Below the pieces are notes generated by a model. It had not been told where the DNA came from. It saw only the letters and a list, made by a program, of their open reading frames with translations, and ran no database searches. A stretch of 64,000 bases of DNA. Origin: Arthrobacter sp. Y-9 (GTDB taxonomy: Bacteria > Actinomycetota > Actinomycetes > Actinomycetales > Micrococcaceae). Of this stretch, positions 38,654-46,824 are shown piece by piece. The translations under genes were made by a program, and so were the position numbers. The stretch is taken from positions 744,001 through 808,000 of the forward strand of contig NZ_CP121463.1 of assembly GCF_029690065.1 (NCBI RefSeq), given 5' to 3'. Every line of letters begins with the position of its first letter. The first letter of the stretch is position 1.

Positions 38654-39094
38654 ATGACGCGCGGATGGCTGGCCTCGGCCCGTGGGGTGTTCGCCCTGTA
38701 CATGGTGGCGCTCCTTCTGGTCGTGCTTCTCCCGGCGGATGACGCGCGCCATGTGACCGGATTCGTCTCCGTCATCGCCGATGTCCTCTCCACGGTCGGG
38801 ATCCCCCATCAGCCGACCGAAGTGGCGGTCGAGTTCCTGTCCAACATCGTGCTGTTCATGCCGTGGGGATTCTTCCTCCGATTGCTGACCCGTCCGGGTT
38901 TCCCGAGCTGGGCCGTGGTGCTCAGCGGCGCCGTTCTCTCCACCGCGATCGAGCTCCTGCAGCTGGTGATTCCCGGCCGGGTGACAGCTCTGTCTGACGT
39001 CATCGCCAACACCCTGGGCACTGTGGCCGGTGTGCTGGTGCTGAAGGCGTTCCTGGCCATCACGTCCCGCCTCAGTGCGCGAGGCGCCGGCTGA
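38654..39094 (+). CDS. VanZ-family membrane protein
   Basis: A 146-residue protein with four membrane segments and the VanZ pattern (NIVLFMPWGFFLRLL, STAIELLQLVIPGRVTALSDVIANTLG). VanZ relatives give low-level teicoplanin resistance in enterococci, but in most genomes their role is unknown. Its 3' end overlaps the convergent phosphatase gene by 23 bp. Confidence 0.9.
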   Translation: MTRGWLASARGVFALYMVALLLVVLLPADDARHVTGFVSVIADVLSTVGIPHQPTEVAVEFLSNIVLFMPWGFFLRLLTRPGFPSWAVVLSGAVLSTAIELLQLVIPGRVTALSDVIANTLGTVAGVLVLKAFLAITSRLSARGAG

Positions 39095-39713
39095 GGCCTG
39101 CGGCGATCCGCTGGGTCAACTCACTGATCTGGCGCCCCACCGCACGATGCACGTCTTCCGGCTTGTTGATCGGGTCCTGCACATCGTCCTCCGCCGAGAG
39201 CGGCGCCAGATGACGGGACGACGACGCCGCGCGCACCACGCCGCTCAGGGCTGAGCCAGCCGCCGCTTCCGTCGGCTGACCCCATAATGGAGCGTCGGTC
39301 GCCGTCGCGCTGTCCTCCGCGGGCGGCAACGTCTCGAGGATCCGGCCGAACTCCGCCAGGGTGAACGTCCGCTGCGCGGCGGTGGGGTAGCGCTTGACCA
39401 GGTCGTCGCGCTGGCCACGGGTCATGGTCAGCACCAGATCCGAAGCCCCCACGATTTCCGCCGAGATCTGACGCCCGACGGCCCCTGTGGGATCTCCCCC
39501 GTACTCCTGGGACAGGGCGGCCGGCCACGGCTCCATGGGCGCCCCCACCACAGCCTGGAGACCGGCGCTGAGCAGTTCAAAATCGCTCAGGCCGACTTGG
39601 GCCAGGCGAGCCCTCAGCAGCTGTTCGGCCAGGGGCGAGCGGCAGATGTTGCCAATGCACACGGTCAGGACGGTCGACGGCGGCTTCCGGGCGGAGGCGG
39701 CGGAACGGGACAT
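39072..39713 (-). CDS. Low-molecular-weight protein tyrosine phosphatase
   Basis: A 213-residue phosphatase with the P-loop CIGNICRS (Cys19, Arg25) and the general-acid Asp in VQDPINKPEDVH. LMW phosphatases of this type reverse autophosphorylation of BY-kinases and so tune exopolysaccharide length. A long insert between the two motifs (about 125-180, Ala/Ser-rich) makes it bigger than the usual 150-200 residues. The ATG overlaps the kinase stop as TGATG, indicating coupled translation. Confidence 0.93.
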   Translation of the reverse strand: MSRSAASARKPPSTVLTVCIGNICRSPLAEQLLRARLAQVGLSDFELLSAGLQAVVGAPMEPWPAALSQEYGGDPTGAVGRQISAEIVGASDLVLTMTRGQRDDLVKRYPTAAQRTFTLAEFGRILETLPPAEDSATATDAPLWGQPTEAAAGSALSGVVRAASSSRHLAPLSAEDDVQDPINKPEDVHRAVGRQISELTQRIAAGLSRRLAH

Positions 39714-41242
39714 CAGGCCCTGCTACGGTCCCGACGGCGCATGTGGCGCTGCGGCTCGAGCTCCACCGGCTCGGTCTCGCTCACCGGAGTGGACTCGGTG
39801 GCCGGCACGTGGCTCGCACGGGGCGACTTGTCGCCGGCATCCTTGCGGTTGTAGTACGTGTAGTACTGGTAGCCGTACCCGGCGCCCGAGGCGGACTTCC
39901 GGGGCACGCCGTTGATGATGATGCCGAGCGGACGGCCCTTGACGCGCTCCAGGTTCTGGAGGGCGCGCTTGAGCTCGTCGTAGGTGCTCTTCCCGGAGCG
40001 GGTGACCACGAGGGCGCCGTCCGTCTGAGCCGTCAGGATGGCGGCGTCAGTGACGGGGAGCAGCGGGGGAGCGTCGATCAGGACGATCGCGTGCTTGGCG
40101 ATGTCCTGCAGCATCTTCTGCATGACATTGGAGCCGAGCAGTTCGCTGGGGTTCGGCGGAACGGAGCCCGCGCCGAGGACGTAGAGGTTGCCGCTCTCGC
40201 CCCAGGGCTGCAGGACCTCGTTCAGGTTCGCCCGGCCGATCAGCACGTCGGTGAGGCCGATCGTGGTGAGCAGGCCGAACGTCTTGGCCACCGTCGGGCG
40301 GCGGAGGTCGCCGTCGACGACGACGACGCGCTGGCCGGAAGCCGCGATGGTCTGGGCGAGGTTCGCCACCACGGTGGTCTTTCCTTCGCCCGGCAGAGCC
40401 GAGCTGACCACGATGATGCGCGGCGGGTTGTCCACATCCATGAACTGGAGGTTGGTGCGCAGCTCGCGGATCGCCTCCGCGACGGCGTGGTCCTGCTGGC
40501 TCGTGTTGTCCAGGTCGTTGCCGCCGTGTGAGGCGACGATGCGGTGGGTGCTGTCGAAGTCCTTGTTGAAGGGGACCGTGCCGATCACGGACAGCCCGGT
40601 CTCCGCCTCCACCTGCGCGGCGGAGCGGACGCGGCGGTCGAAGACGTTTCGCAGGAACGCATACAAGATCGCCACGATGAAGCCTGCGGCGAGACCGATG
40701 ATCAGTGCCAGCTTCGTGTTGGGTGAGGTCGGGGAAGTGGGCAATTGTGCCGAGTCCAGCGACTGGAAGACGACGATCGACTTTTCTTTAGAGGTTCCGC
40801 CGGCATTCTCGATCTGGGCAACCTGTTGTCCTACAGCTTTCACCCAGGCTTCGGCAAGATCGCGGGCGCCTTCGGGCGTGTTCGCTTCAGCCGTGAACTT
40901 CAGCGTCGCTGTATCCAGTGGATTTTGTGCGGAAATTCGACTGATGAGCTGCTCCGGAGCGATGTCCTTGAGCTTCAGATCGGTGATCACTCGCTCGGCG
41001 ACGGTCCTGGACTTGGCGACATCCAAATAGGACTTCGCGCGGGACTTGGAGTAGCTCTCGCCGGCCATGGCAGTTCCGATGTCTTTGTTCACGCCGATCG
41101 AAACGATGCCGCTGGCATCGGCGCTGTACACCTTGGGCTGCAGCAGACTCCAGCCGAACGCCACGAGGACGCCCAGAACCGTGATGCCGAGGACGGAAAC
41201 CCAGTGTGCCCTGAGAATTTTCCAGTAATCGGTCAGCTCCAT
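39713..41242 (-). CDS. Wzz/BY-kinase: polysaccharide co-polymerase and tyrosine kinase
   Basis: A 509-residue protein with two membrane helices (about 14-34 and 178-197) flanking a Wzz chain-length domain, then a cytoplasmic kinase: Walker A SSALPGEGKTTVV (about 281-292), Walker A' VVVVDGDLRRPTV (307-319), Walker B AIVLIDAPPLLPV (385-397), and a C-terminal tyrosine cluster with six Tyr at 456-464. Co-polymerase and kinase are one chain here, as in Wzc, whereas many Firmicutes split them. ATG 41242 is favoured over 41248 because AAGGGG is eight bases away. It regulates polymer length through phosphorylation. Confidence 0.94.
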   Translation of the reverse strand: MELTDYWKILRAHWVSVLGITVLGVLVAFGWSLLQPKVYSADASGIVSIGVNKDIGTAMAGESYSKSRAKSYLDVAKSRTVAERVITDLKLKDIAPEQLISRISAQNPLDTATLKFTAEANTPEGARDLAEAWVKAVGQQVAQIENAGGTSKEKSIVVFQSLDSAQLPTSPTSPNTKLALIIGLAAGFIVAILYAFLRNVFDRRVRSAAQVEAETGLSVIGTVPFNKDFDSTHRIVASHGGNDLDNTSQQDHAVAEAIRELRTNLQFMDVDNPPRIIVVSSALPGEGKTTVVANLAQTIAASGQRVVVVDGDLRRPTVAKTFGLLTTIGLTDVLIGRANLNEVLQPWGESGNLYVLGAGSVPPNPSELLGSNVMQKMLQDIAKHAIVLIDAPPLLPVTDAAILTAQTDGALVVTRSGKSTYDELKRALQNLERVKGRPLGIIINGVPRKSASGAGYGYQYYTYYNRKDAGDKSPRASHVPATESTPVSETEPVELEPQRHMRRRDRSRA

Positions 41243-41339
41243 GTACATATCCCCTTGGTGGTGCGGCGAAGAAAGAGTCCCAGCGCCAGTGCAGAGGCCT
41301 GGCATCCTGAACATCCTAGCGCGTGGATCTAAAGTGTTA

Positions 41340-41353
41340 CTCAATAACTTGAG
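41340..41353. promoter_or_regulatory. Palindrome in the divergent kinase/AraC promoter region
   Basis: CTCAATAACTTGAG is a short palindrome (5-bp arms, 4-bp centre), with TTGACA two bases later at 41355. It lies between the divergent BY-kinase and AraC-like genes and could be an operator; this is a guess from symmetry and position. Confidence 0.3.
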
Positions 41354-41456
41354 ATTGACATTGGTGTCGCAAGCTAGAGGCGAAAATCGCCCGGAGCTGG
41401 CGGCAAAGTGATGTGCGGGCGGCGAATGGTTCGTGGTCCGCCTGGTGGGGGGAAAT

Positions 41457-42356
41457 GTGGAAGGGCAAGATGTTCTGGTGAGCCAGTCAGAGCCGGGTGG
41501 GCCGCCGTCGTTGGACAGTGGAAACCCCGACGCGGGGAATGCCACGGAGTGTGTGGTGGGGGAAATCGTGCTCAGCCACCTCGAGGGCGAGCTTTCGGCT
41601 CTGATTTTCCCCGCAGAGTGGGTGGACCTCTTCTTTCTGAACCGAGCAGTCGTCGTGAATCCGGCGGACGGGACATCGAGGGAGCACCGTGACGCCTTGC
41701 TGGTCATTCCCGGTGGGACCGGGGTGAGGTCCCCGTTTCGTGACCACGGCGACGTCGACCGGATCCGGCTGTCCCGGAGCACGGCGGAGACGTTCGCTCC
41801 GCACGCACTGTCCGGTGTTCAGTTCTTCCCCGCTCTGACCAGGCTCGACAGAGCGACCCACAGTTTCATCCGCGCGATGATGGGACATCCGGTGGAGCAT
41901 CGGAGATCTTCGATCGAGGACTATGCCTCGGAGCAGATCGTCCTGGAACTGGCCGGAAGCGTGCTGCTGGAACACTGCGGCTCGTCCTGGGCGCCGGGCT
42001 CGGCGTCCTCCGCGTTGCGCGACGAGGCCATGGCCGTGATCGCTCAGCGATGCGCTGACAAGCAGTTGAATCCCGAGGCCGTGGCGAAGGCCGTGCAATC
42101 GTCTCTGCGCCGGGTCCAGGCCTCCTTTGCGGAGGTCGGAAATTCCATTGCCGCCGAGATCCGGCGCCAGCGGGGCCGGTTGGCGAAAAACCTCTTGACG
42201 GATTCCCGCTACGACGTGCTGAGCGTGCAGCAGATCGCGGAACAGACCGGCTTTGGCACCACGGCCGCTCTTCGGCGGGCGCTGGATGAACTCTATGGCT
42301 GCGGACCGCGCGAAATGCGTGAAGTGCGTGAAGTGCGTACCCCTCTCTCGGAATAA
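41457..42356 (+). CDS. AraC-like transcription regulator
   Basis: A 299-residue protein. The N-terminal 180 residues resemble an AraC-binding-like sensor (FPAEWVDLFFLNRAVVV, YASEQIVLELAGSVLLEHCG). The C-terminal 100 residues form an AraC double helix-turn-helix (LNPEAVAKAVQSSLRRVQASFAEV, LSVQQIAEQTGFGTTAALRRAL, GCGPREMRE). GTG 41457 is preceded by GGGGGG AAAT, the same unusual ribosome-binding context as the kinase gene at 43382. It may control the adjacent secreted-protein/kinase/signal-peptidase genes or the exopolysaccharide locus; no target was identified. Confidence 0.78.
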   Translation: MEGQDVLVSQSEPGGPPSLDSGNPDAGNATECVVGEIVLSHLEGELSALIFPAEWVDLFFLNRAVVVNPADGTSREHRDALLVIPGGTGVRSPFRDHGDVDRIRLSRSTAETFAPHALSGVQFFPALTRLDRATHSFIRAMMGHPVEHRRSSIEDYASEQIVLELAGSVLLEHCGSSWAPGSASSALRDEAMAVIAQRCADKQLNPEAVAKAVQSSLRRVQASFAEVGNSIAAEIRRQRGRLAKNLLTDSRYDVLSVQQIAEQTGFGTTAALRRALDELYGCGPREMREVREVRTPLSE

Positions 42357-42630
42357 GTCCGCTTTAAGATTCGAGAGGAGGCTCCCGAAAACGTTCTCCT
42401 GAGCGCGGCGTGTGCGCTTCGACCTCGGACGATGAGGGGTAAAGCAAGGTCGCAGAGATCGCCATAAAGCACGTTTCGCGCAGATCTTGTGTCGTTAAGC
42501 GCCAACTTTCCCGGAATGGCGTCCGGGCGCTCAAGCCCGTGGTTAGGCTCTCAATTACCAGGGGGGAACCAGCATTCGCAGGGTTCCGTTGCCCACAGAC
42601 TTTTGTCGTGATTCGAAACATTGAGGAACC

Positions 42631-43131
42631 ATGAGCGAACTTAAGATTTCCAACTCCGCCAGCCGTCGCGCCGTCGTCAAGGGCGCCGCGTGGTCCGTGC
42701 CCGTCATCGCTGCCGCAGTTGCGGCTCCCGCAGCCAGCGCGTCCACTTCCGAACTGGGCGCCCTGGCGCTGAACGGCTCCTGTGGCGTTCTTGGTGTCCT
42801 CGGCCCGGGCTTCACCCTGACCGCATCTCCCACCGCCGCGATCCCGGCTGGTACCACCATCACCATCACTGGCTCCGGCGTGGCCAACATCGGTGTCTTC
42901 AGCGTCACCGGTGGCGTGGCCACGGTAAACGTCCTGAGCGGCACCAGCCGTCAGATCACGCTGACCGCCCCTCTCGCGGCCGGCACCACGCTGAACCTGC
43001 GCACGACGCTGTCGATCAGCGTCGCATTCAACCTGAACGCCACCGTCGCCCTGCCCAGTGGCTACACGGCCACCGGCGGCAAGCTCGCCGGTTCGGTCAG
43101 CTCCACGCTGGTGCTCTGCAGCGCAGCCTGA
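42631..43131 (+). CDS. Tat-type secreted small protein
   Basis: A 166-residue protein. Signal SRRAVVKGAAWSVPVIAAAV ending at ASAS (about residue 38), twin-arginine style. The mature 128 residues are Thr/Ala/Gly/Leu-rich, predicted all-beta, with one Cys near each end (C51 in NGSCGVLG; C163 three residues before the end) that could pair. No recognised domain. GAGGAACC precedes ATG 42631. Same signal type as the protein at 35453. Sits just upstream of the HprK-like kinase and signal peptidase, which makes it a candidate substrate of that set (inference). Confidence 0.8.
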   Translation: MSELKISNSASRRAVVKGAAWSVPVIAAAVAAPAASASTSELGALALNGSCGVLGVLGPGFTLTASPTAAIPAGTTITITGSGVANIGVFSVTGGVATVNVLSGTSRQITLTAPLAAGTTLNLRTTLSISVAFNLNATVALPSGYTATGGKLAGSVSSTLVLCSAA

Positions 43132-43249
43132 TCATTCCCCTCATCGGAGGGGCTGGCGGAATGCCCGGGGCCACCACCTCGCCGGCACCGGCTTTCAGGC
43201 CGGTCGGACGAGGATCGCAGAGGGCAGGAATCTTCCGTCCACCAGCATC

Positions 43250-43285
43250 GCGAAACGCGTCAGCAATTCTGCTGGCGCGTTTCGC
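43250..43285 (+). terminator. Terminator after the small secreted protein gene
   Basis: A 16-bp stem GCGAAACGCGTCAGCA with complement (one G-T pair) and a short loop, followed by GCTTCC. It separates the secreted-protein gene from the kinase gene. Confidence 0.8.
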
Positions 43286-43381
43286 GCTTCCTGGGGAGTG
43301 AACTAGGGTATTCGGAGGGGTCGACGACATTGTCGTATGGCATGACTTTTGGTTGAAGAAATCATTGGTGGTGGGGGGAAA

Positions 43382-44506
43382 TTGCAGTCCGACGACATTC
43401 TCGTGAATGCCTTGGGTGGAGTGGTGCGGGTGCGCCTGGACTATTCGGCCCATCCCCTCGATGAGACGCGTCTCCATGCTCTGCGGGATCCGTGGGTCGA
43501 TGCCGCCGCAATGGACCAGGACGTGACGTCGGGAGAGACCGACGTCTTCGAGCTCAGTTGGCCCTTTCCCGACGAGGAGAATCTGGGGCGCTCGATCGCG
43601 GATCTCTCCACTCATGCAACGCTCGCGGCGATTGAAGGCCGTCGCGGCCGGCTGCTGATGCTCCACGCGGCCGGAGTGGCGGATGAGGACGGGCGGGTTG
43701 TCGCCTTCATCGGGCCCTCGGGCCGTGGGAAGACCACGCTCGCCCGCACGCTCGGACAGCACTATGCGTATGTCACGGACGAGACTGTGGGCATCGAACC
43801 CGACGGCACGGTCCATTCCTACCGGAAGCCCCTCTCCATCATCCGCGAAGGGGAGGCGCACAAGGAGCAGGTCGCTCCTTCGCTCCTCGGTCTCAAGGAA
43901 CTGCCCGGGACTGACTTGCGCCTGGCCGGCCTGGTCCTGGTGTCCCGGGTGCCGGATCTGCAGGGCCGGCCAGAGATCACCACGCTCGAACTGTGCGAGG
44001 CTCTCGCGGCGATCGTCCCCGAAGTCAGTTACCTCGCGGACCTTGAGGAACCCCTTCAGATGATGGCGCGGCTGGTGGACCGCTGCGGCGCCATCCGGCA
44101 GGTCACCTATCGGGAGGCCTCGGATGTGCCGCCCCTGGTCCCACAGCTTCTCACGGCGAGCCCCTCCGAGACGTGGGAGCCCGTCCTTCCAGTCCAGGAT
44201 CCGCCCGGTGCCCGCAGCTCTCTGCACGAGGTGACCTACGTGCCGGAGCCGGTACTGGACGCGGTCGAAGCCTCCGGGCAGACGGCCATCATCGACACGA
44301 GCCGGGTGGTGCACATCCTCGACGGCGTCGGGCCGGTCATCTGGCGCTCACTGTGCGCGGGCGGAGACTTCGAGAAGGTCGCCCACGACGTCGAGGCGAT
44401 GTTCGGCACCCCGCCGGACCGAGGGCTGGAGGAAGCGGTCAGCGGTGTTCTCCGCGCCCTCGCGGATGCCGGGCTCCTGCGCCGGATCCCCGATCGGGCG
44501 GCATGA
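43382..44506 (+). CDS. HprK-like kinase with C-terminal PqqD-like domain
   Basis: A 374-residue protein. The central part resembles HPr kinase/phosphorylase: LHAAGVADEDGRVVAFIGPSG leads into P-loop GPSGRGKTTLARTL (111-124), followed by VTDETVGI. The C-terminal 80 residues (HILDGVGPVIWRSLCAGGDF...GLLRRIP) look like a PqqD-type peptide-binding domain. Similar kinases occur in lasso-peptide, exosortase and exopolysaccharide loci, where they phosphorylate peptide or unknown targets. No HPr or PTS gene is near. TTG 43382 has GGGGGG upstream. The stop overlaps the signal peptidase ATG by 4 bp (ATGA), implying joint function. Confidence 0.78.
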   Translation: MQSDDILVNALGGVVRVRLDYSAHPLDETRLHALRDPWVDAAAMDQDVTSGETDVFELSWPFPDEENLGRSIADLSTHATLAAIEGRRGRLLMLHAAGVADEDGRVVAFIGPSGRGKTTLARTLGQHYAYVTDETVGIEPDGTVHSYRKPLSIIREGEAHKEQVAPSLLGLKELPGTDLRLAGLVLVSRVPDLQGRPEITTLELCEALAAIVPEVSYLADLEEPLQMMARLVDRCGAIRQVTYREASDVPPLVPQLLTASPSETWEPVLPVQDPPGARSSLHEVTYVPEPVLDAVEASGQTAIIDTSRVVHILDGVGPVIWRSLCAGGDFEKVAHDVEAMFGTPPDRGLEEAVSGVLRALADAGLLRRIPDRAA

Positions 44507-45273
44507 GCGCCGGAGCAATGGGCGCACCGCAGCCCGAGCCGCGCACGACGACGCCGGATGGCAGAGAAGGCGGGGCGTCGCCGGCACGGGGTGGACGCCG
44601 TCGTCGTCCTCTTCACAAGTCCTTGTGGTTCCAGATCCTCCTCGCCGTGGTGGTGGTGGCCCTCGTGCAGGGATTCCTGGTCAAGGTGTACCAGGTCCCC
44701 TCCGGCTCGATGGAGAACACCCTCAACGTGGGGGACCGGCTGCTCGTCAACCGGGTCGCGTATGCCGGTTCGTCGCCTCAGAGGGGCGATGTGGTGGTCT
44801 TCCGCAAGCCCGCCTCCTGGGGTCCCCAGAGTGAGCACGGCGCCCTGCGCACAGCCGTCGGCTGGTTCGGGGATCTGACGGGGATCGGCCCGGGCAACAC
44901 GGAGTACATGGTCAAGCGTGTGATCGGGATGCCCGGCGACACCGTAGCCTGCTGCGATGCGCAGGGCAAAGTGACCGTGAACGGCGCCGCGATCGACGAG
45001 CCGTACATCTATCAGGATCTGCCGTGGGTCAACGGGACCTCGACGTGCACGGGCGCGCAAAGGACGGCGCGGTGTTTCCGGTCCGTCACGCTCGGGGCGG
45101 ACGAATACCTGTTGCTGGGCGATCACCGCTCCAATTCGTCGGATTCGGTGATCTCCTGCCGCAACGCCGCGGCCACGCCCGGGTGCGCCCGCACGGCATC
45201 CCGCGAGGAGATCATCGGCCGGGTGGACTGGTTCCTGTTCCCGTTCAGCAAGTGGGGTAAAGGCGTTGGGTGA
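44503..45273 (+). CDS. lepB: Type I signal peptidase
   Basis: A 256-residue signal peptidase I. Cytoplasmic basic N-terminus, one TM (about 43-63), nucleophile Ser in VPSGSMENTL, general-base Lys in YMVKRVIGMPGD, and the box LLLGDHRSNSSDS. Two cysteine pairs (VACCDAQ, STCTGAQRTARCF, ISCRNAAATPGC) are unusual additions. Overlap with the HprK-like kinase suggests that it is dedicated to a specific exported product beyond a general housekeeping role (inference). Confidence 0.95.
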   Translation: MSAGAMGAPQPEPRTTTPDGREGGASPARGGRRRRPLHKSLWFQILLAVVVVALVQGFLVKVYQVPSGSMENTLNVGDRLLVNRVAYAGSSPQRGDVVVFRKPASWGPQSEHGALRTAVGWFGDLTGIGPGNTEYMVKRVIGMPGDTVACCDAQGKVTVNGAAIDEPYIYQDLPWVNGTSTCTGAQRTARCFRSVTLGADEYLLLGDHRSNSSDSVISCRNAAATPGCARTASREEIIGRVDWFLFPFSKWGKGVG

Positions 45274-45376
45274 AAATATCCGGACCTGTTGCTCGGCAGC
45301 AAGGCGTTCCGATCTATTGTGGACATCGTGGAAGCAGCCGGGGATCTTTGCGAGCTCTCCGTGGCCCGAAGGGTGA

Positions 45377-46735
45377 ATGATGGTTGACTATTTGATCGGC
45401 ACAGTCGCCGTAGTGGTACTCCTGCTCGGGATCTTTCTGCCTCGATATAAGTTTGTGTGGGGTGTGTATGCGATCTTTGCGTCGGTGAGCCCAGCGCCCG
45501 TTCTGCTGGCCGCCAGCCCTTCAGCTCTGTTCGCAGGCGCCACGCTGTTCCGAACCTTTTCTACGGCGGTCCGGATGCTGAGTCAGCCAGTGATGTTGGC
45601 ATTGTTCGCGTTGACAGTCACCTACGCACTCTCGGCGGCGTGGTCTCCCAGGCCGTTGGCGGCATTGGGAAGTTCGCTGACCGTGTTATGTATAGTGGGC
45701 GCAGTCAGTCTGGCGACGGCTTCAATAGGAGACGTCGAGCCAAAAGACCTCTTCGCGTTGACTGCCATCGTCACGGCGCCGATCGCTGCGATTCAGTCAA
45801 TCAGTACGATTGTCTTCAGGTTTGATCTTTCTCTCAAAGATGCGTATCTTCATTCCTCGATTCCGACTCTGCTGTTGGGCGCTGAGGGACGAGACTTGTT
45901 CGGAACGATGGGAAACAACGTCCTCGACCCGCTGAAATCAGGCGGGGTGCTCTTCGTGAACGGCAATAAGGCCTCGATGGTCATGGCGGTGTGGGCGCTG
46001 ATCTACTTGGCGTTGTGCGTCCGGAGGCGCTCGTTCCCGGCAGGTGCCATGGCGGCACTCTGCCTTACCGGGGCTATCGCGACGAATTCGAAGACCGCAA
46101 TGATCTTGGCCTTCTCCATGATCCCCGTGTTCTTGATTCTTCCGACCGTCATTCGACGCCAGCGGCACTCCGCCTCCTCCGTTCTCGGCTTGGTATCGCT
46201 CCTGGCAGTTGGGCTTGGGCTTGCCCTGATTGCGTCGAAGCTCTCGGAGTATCTTGTGGGTCTCGACGAATCCGCGAGTGCGAGGGACCGATTGTGGGCG
46301 GCGGCAGCGGGCTATTTCCAGGAGAGCCCGTGGCTAGGGCTGGGAGCTGGCGGCTGGAGCGAGCGGTGGGCCCGGGATGCGTCAGGTTACGGGTTGCCGA
46401 TGCTTCCGCCGCACAACATGGTCATCGCGGCTTGGGCGTCAGCTGGGGCGGGCGCTGCGCTGTTGATCCTGGCCATCATCGGTATGGTGGGTGTCACGTA
46501 CATCCGCAGGATTCGGCGGGCTGAGCTGAAGCGTGATGCTTGGGCTCTCTCATTTGAGCTGGCGGCCTTCACGTGGATGATCGCACACTCGATGTATGAC
46601 AACACTGACTTCTACGGGACTCCCCAGACAATTCCTTTCGCCGCATTGATGATCTGGCGCTGCTACTCGTTCAGGAAAGATGCATCAAGGTCGACAGACT
46701 TTGAAAAGACGCGCAAAGCTACCGTATTCCAGTAA
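45377..46735 (+). CDS. Wzy-type O-antigen/exopolysaccharide polymerase
   Basis: A 452-residue membrane protein with about eleven helices. The ligase/polymerase domain shows RDRLWAAAAGYFQESPWLGLGAGGWS and LPPHNMVIAAWASAGAGA in the large external loop and following helix, the Wzy_C pattern. It would join repeat units at the outer face of the membrane. Third-codon G+C is visibly lower than in the flanking housekeeping genes, often a sign of transferred polysaccharide genes. AAGGG precedes ATG 45377. Confidence 0.85.
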   Translation: MMVDYLIGTVAVVVLLLGIFLPRYKFVWGVYAIFASVSPAPVLLAASPSALFAGATLFRTFSTAVRMLSQPVMLALFALTVTYALSAAWSPRPLAALGSSLTVLCIVGAVSLATASIGDVEPKDLFALTAIVTAPIAAIQSISTIVFRFDLSLKDAYLHSSIPTLLLGAEGRDLFGTMGNNVLDPLKSGGVLFVNGNKASMVMAVWALIYLALCVRRRSFPAGAMAALCLTGAIATNSKTAMILAFSMIPVFLILPTVIRRQRHSASSVLGLVSLLAVGLGLALIASKLSEYLVGLDESASARDRLWAAAAGYFQESPWLGLGAGGWSERWARDASGYGLPMLPPHNMVIAAWASAGAGAALLILAIIGMVGVTYIRRIRRAELKRDAWALSFELAAFTWMIAHSMYDNTDFYGTPQTIPFAALMIWRCYSFRKDASRSTDFEKTRKATVFQ

Positions 46736-46759
46736 ATTCGAGAAGTTCCAGTCAGCTTC

Positions 46760-46797
46760 CATCATGTCGCCACCACAGAATTTTGGGTGGCGTGATG
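46760..46797 (+). repeat. Inverted repeat between Wzy and acyltransferase genes
   Basis: CATCA-TGT-CGCCACC pairs with GGTGGCG-TGATG (12 bp with a 3-nt bulge). No T-run follows. It may be a weak terminator or a leader structure for the acyltransferase gene. Confidence 0.4.
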
Positions 46798-46824
46798 GGA
46801 CTTGCGCATGATTCAGGGGTAGAC

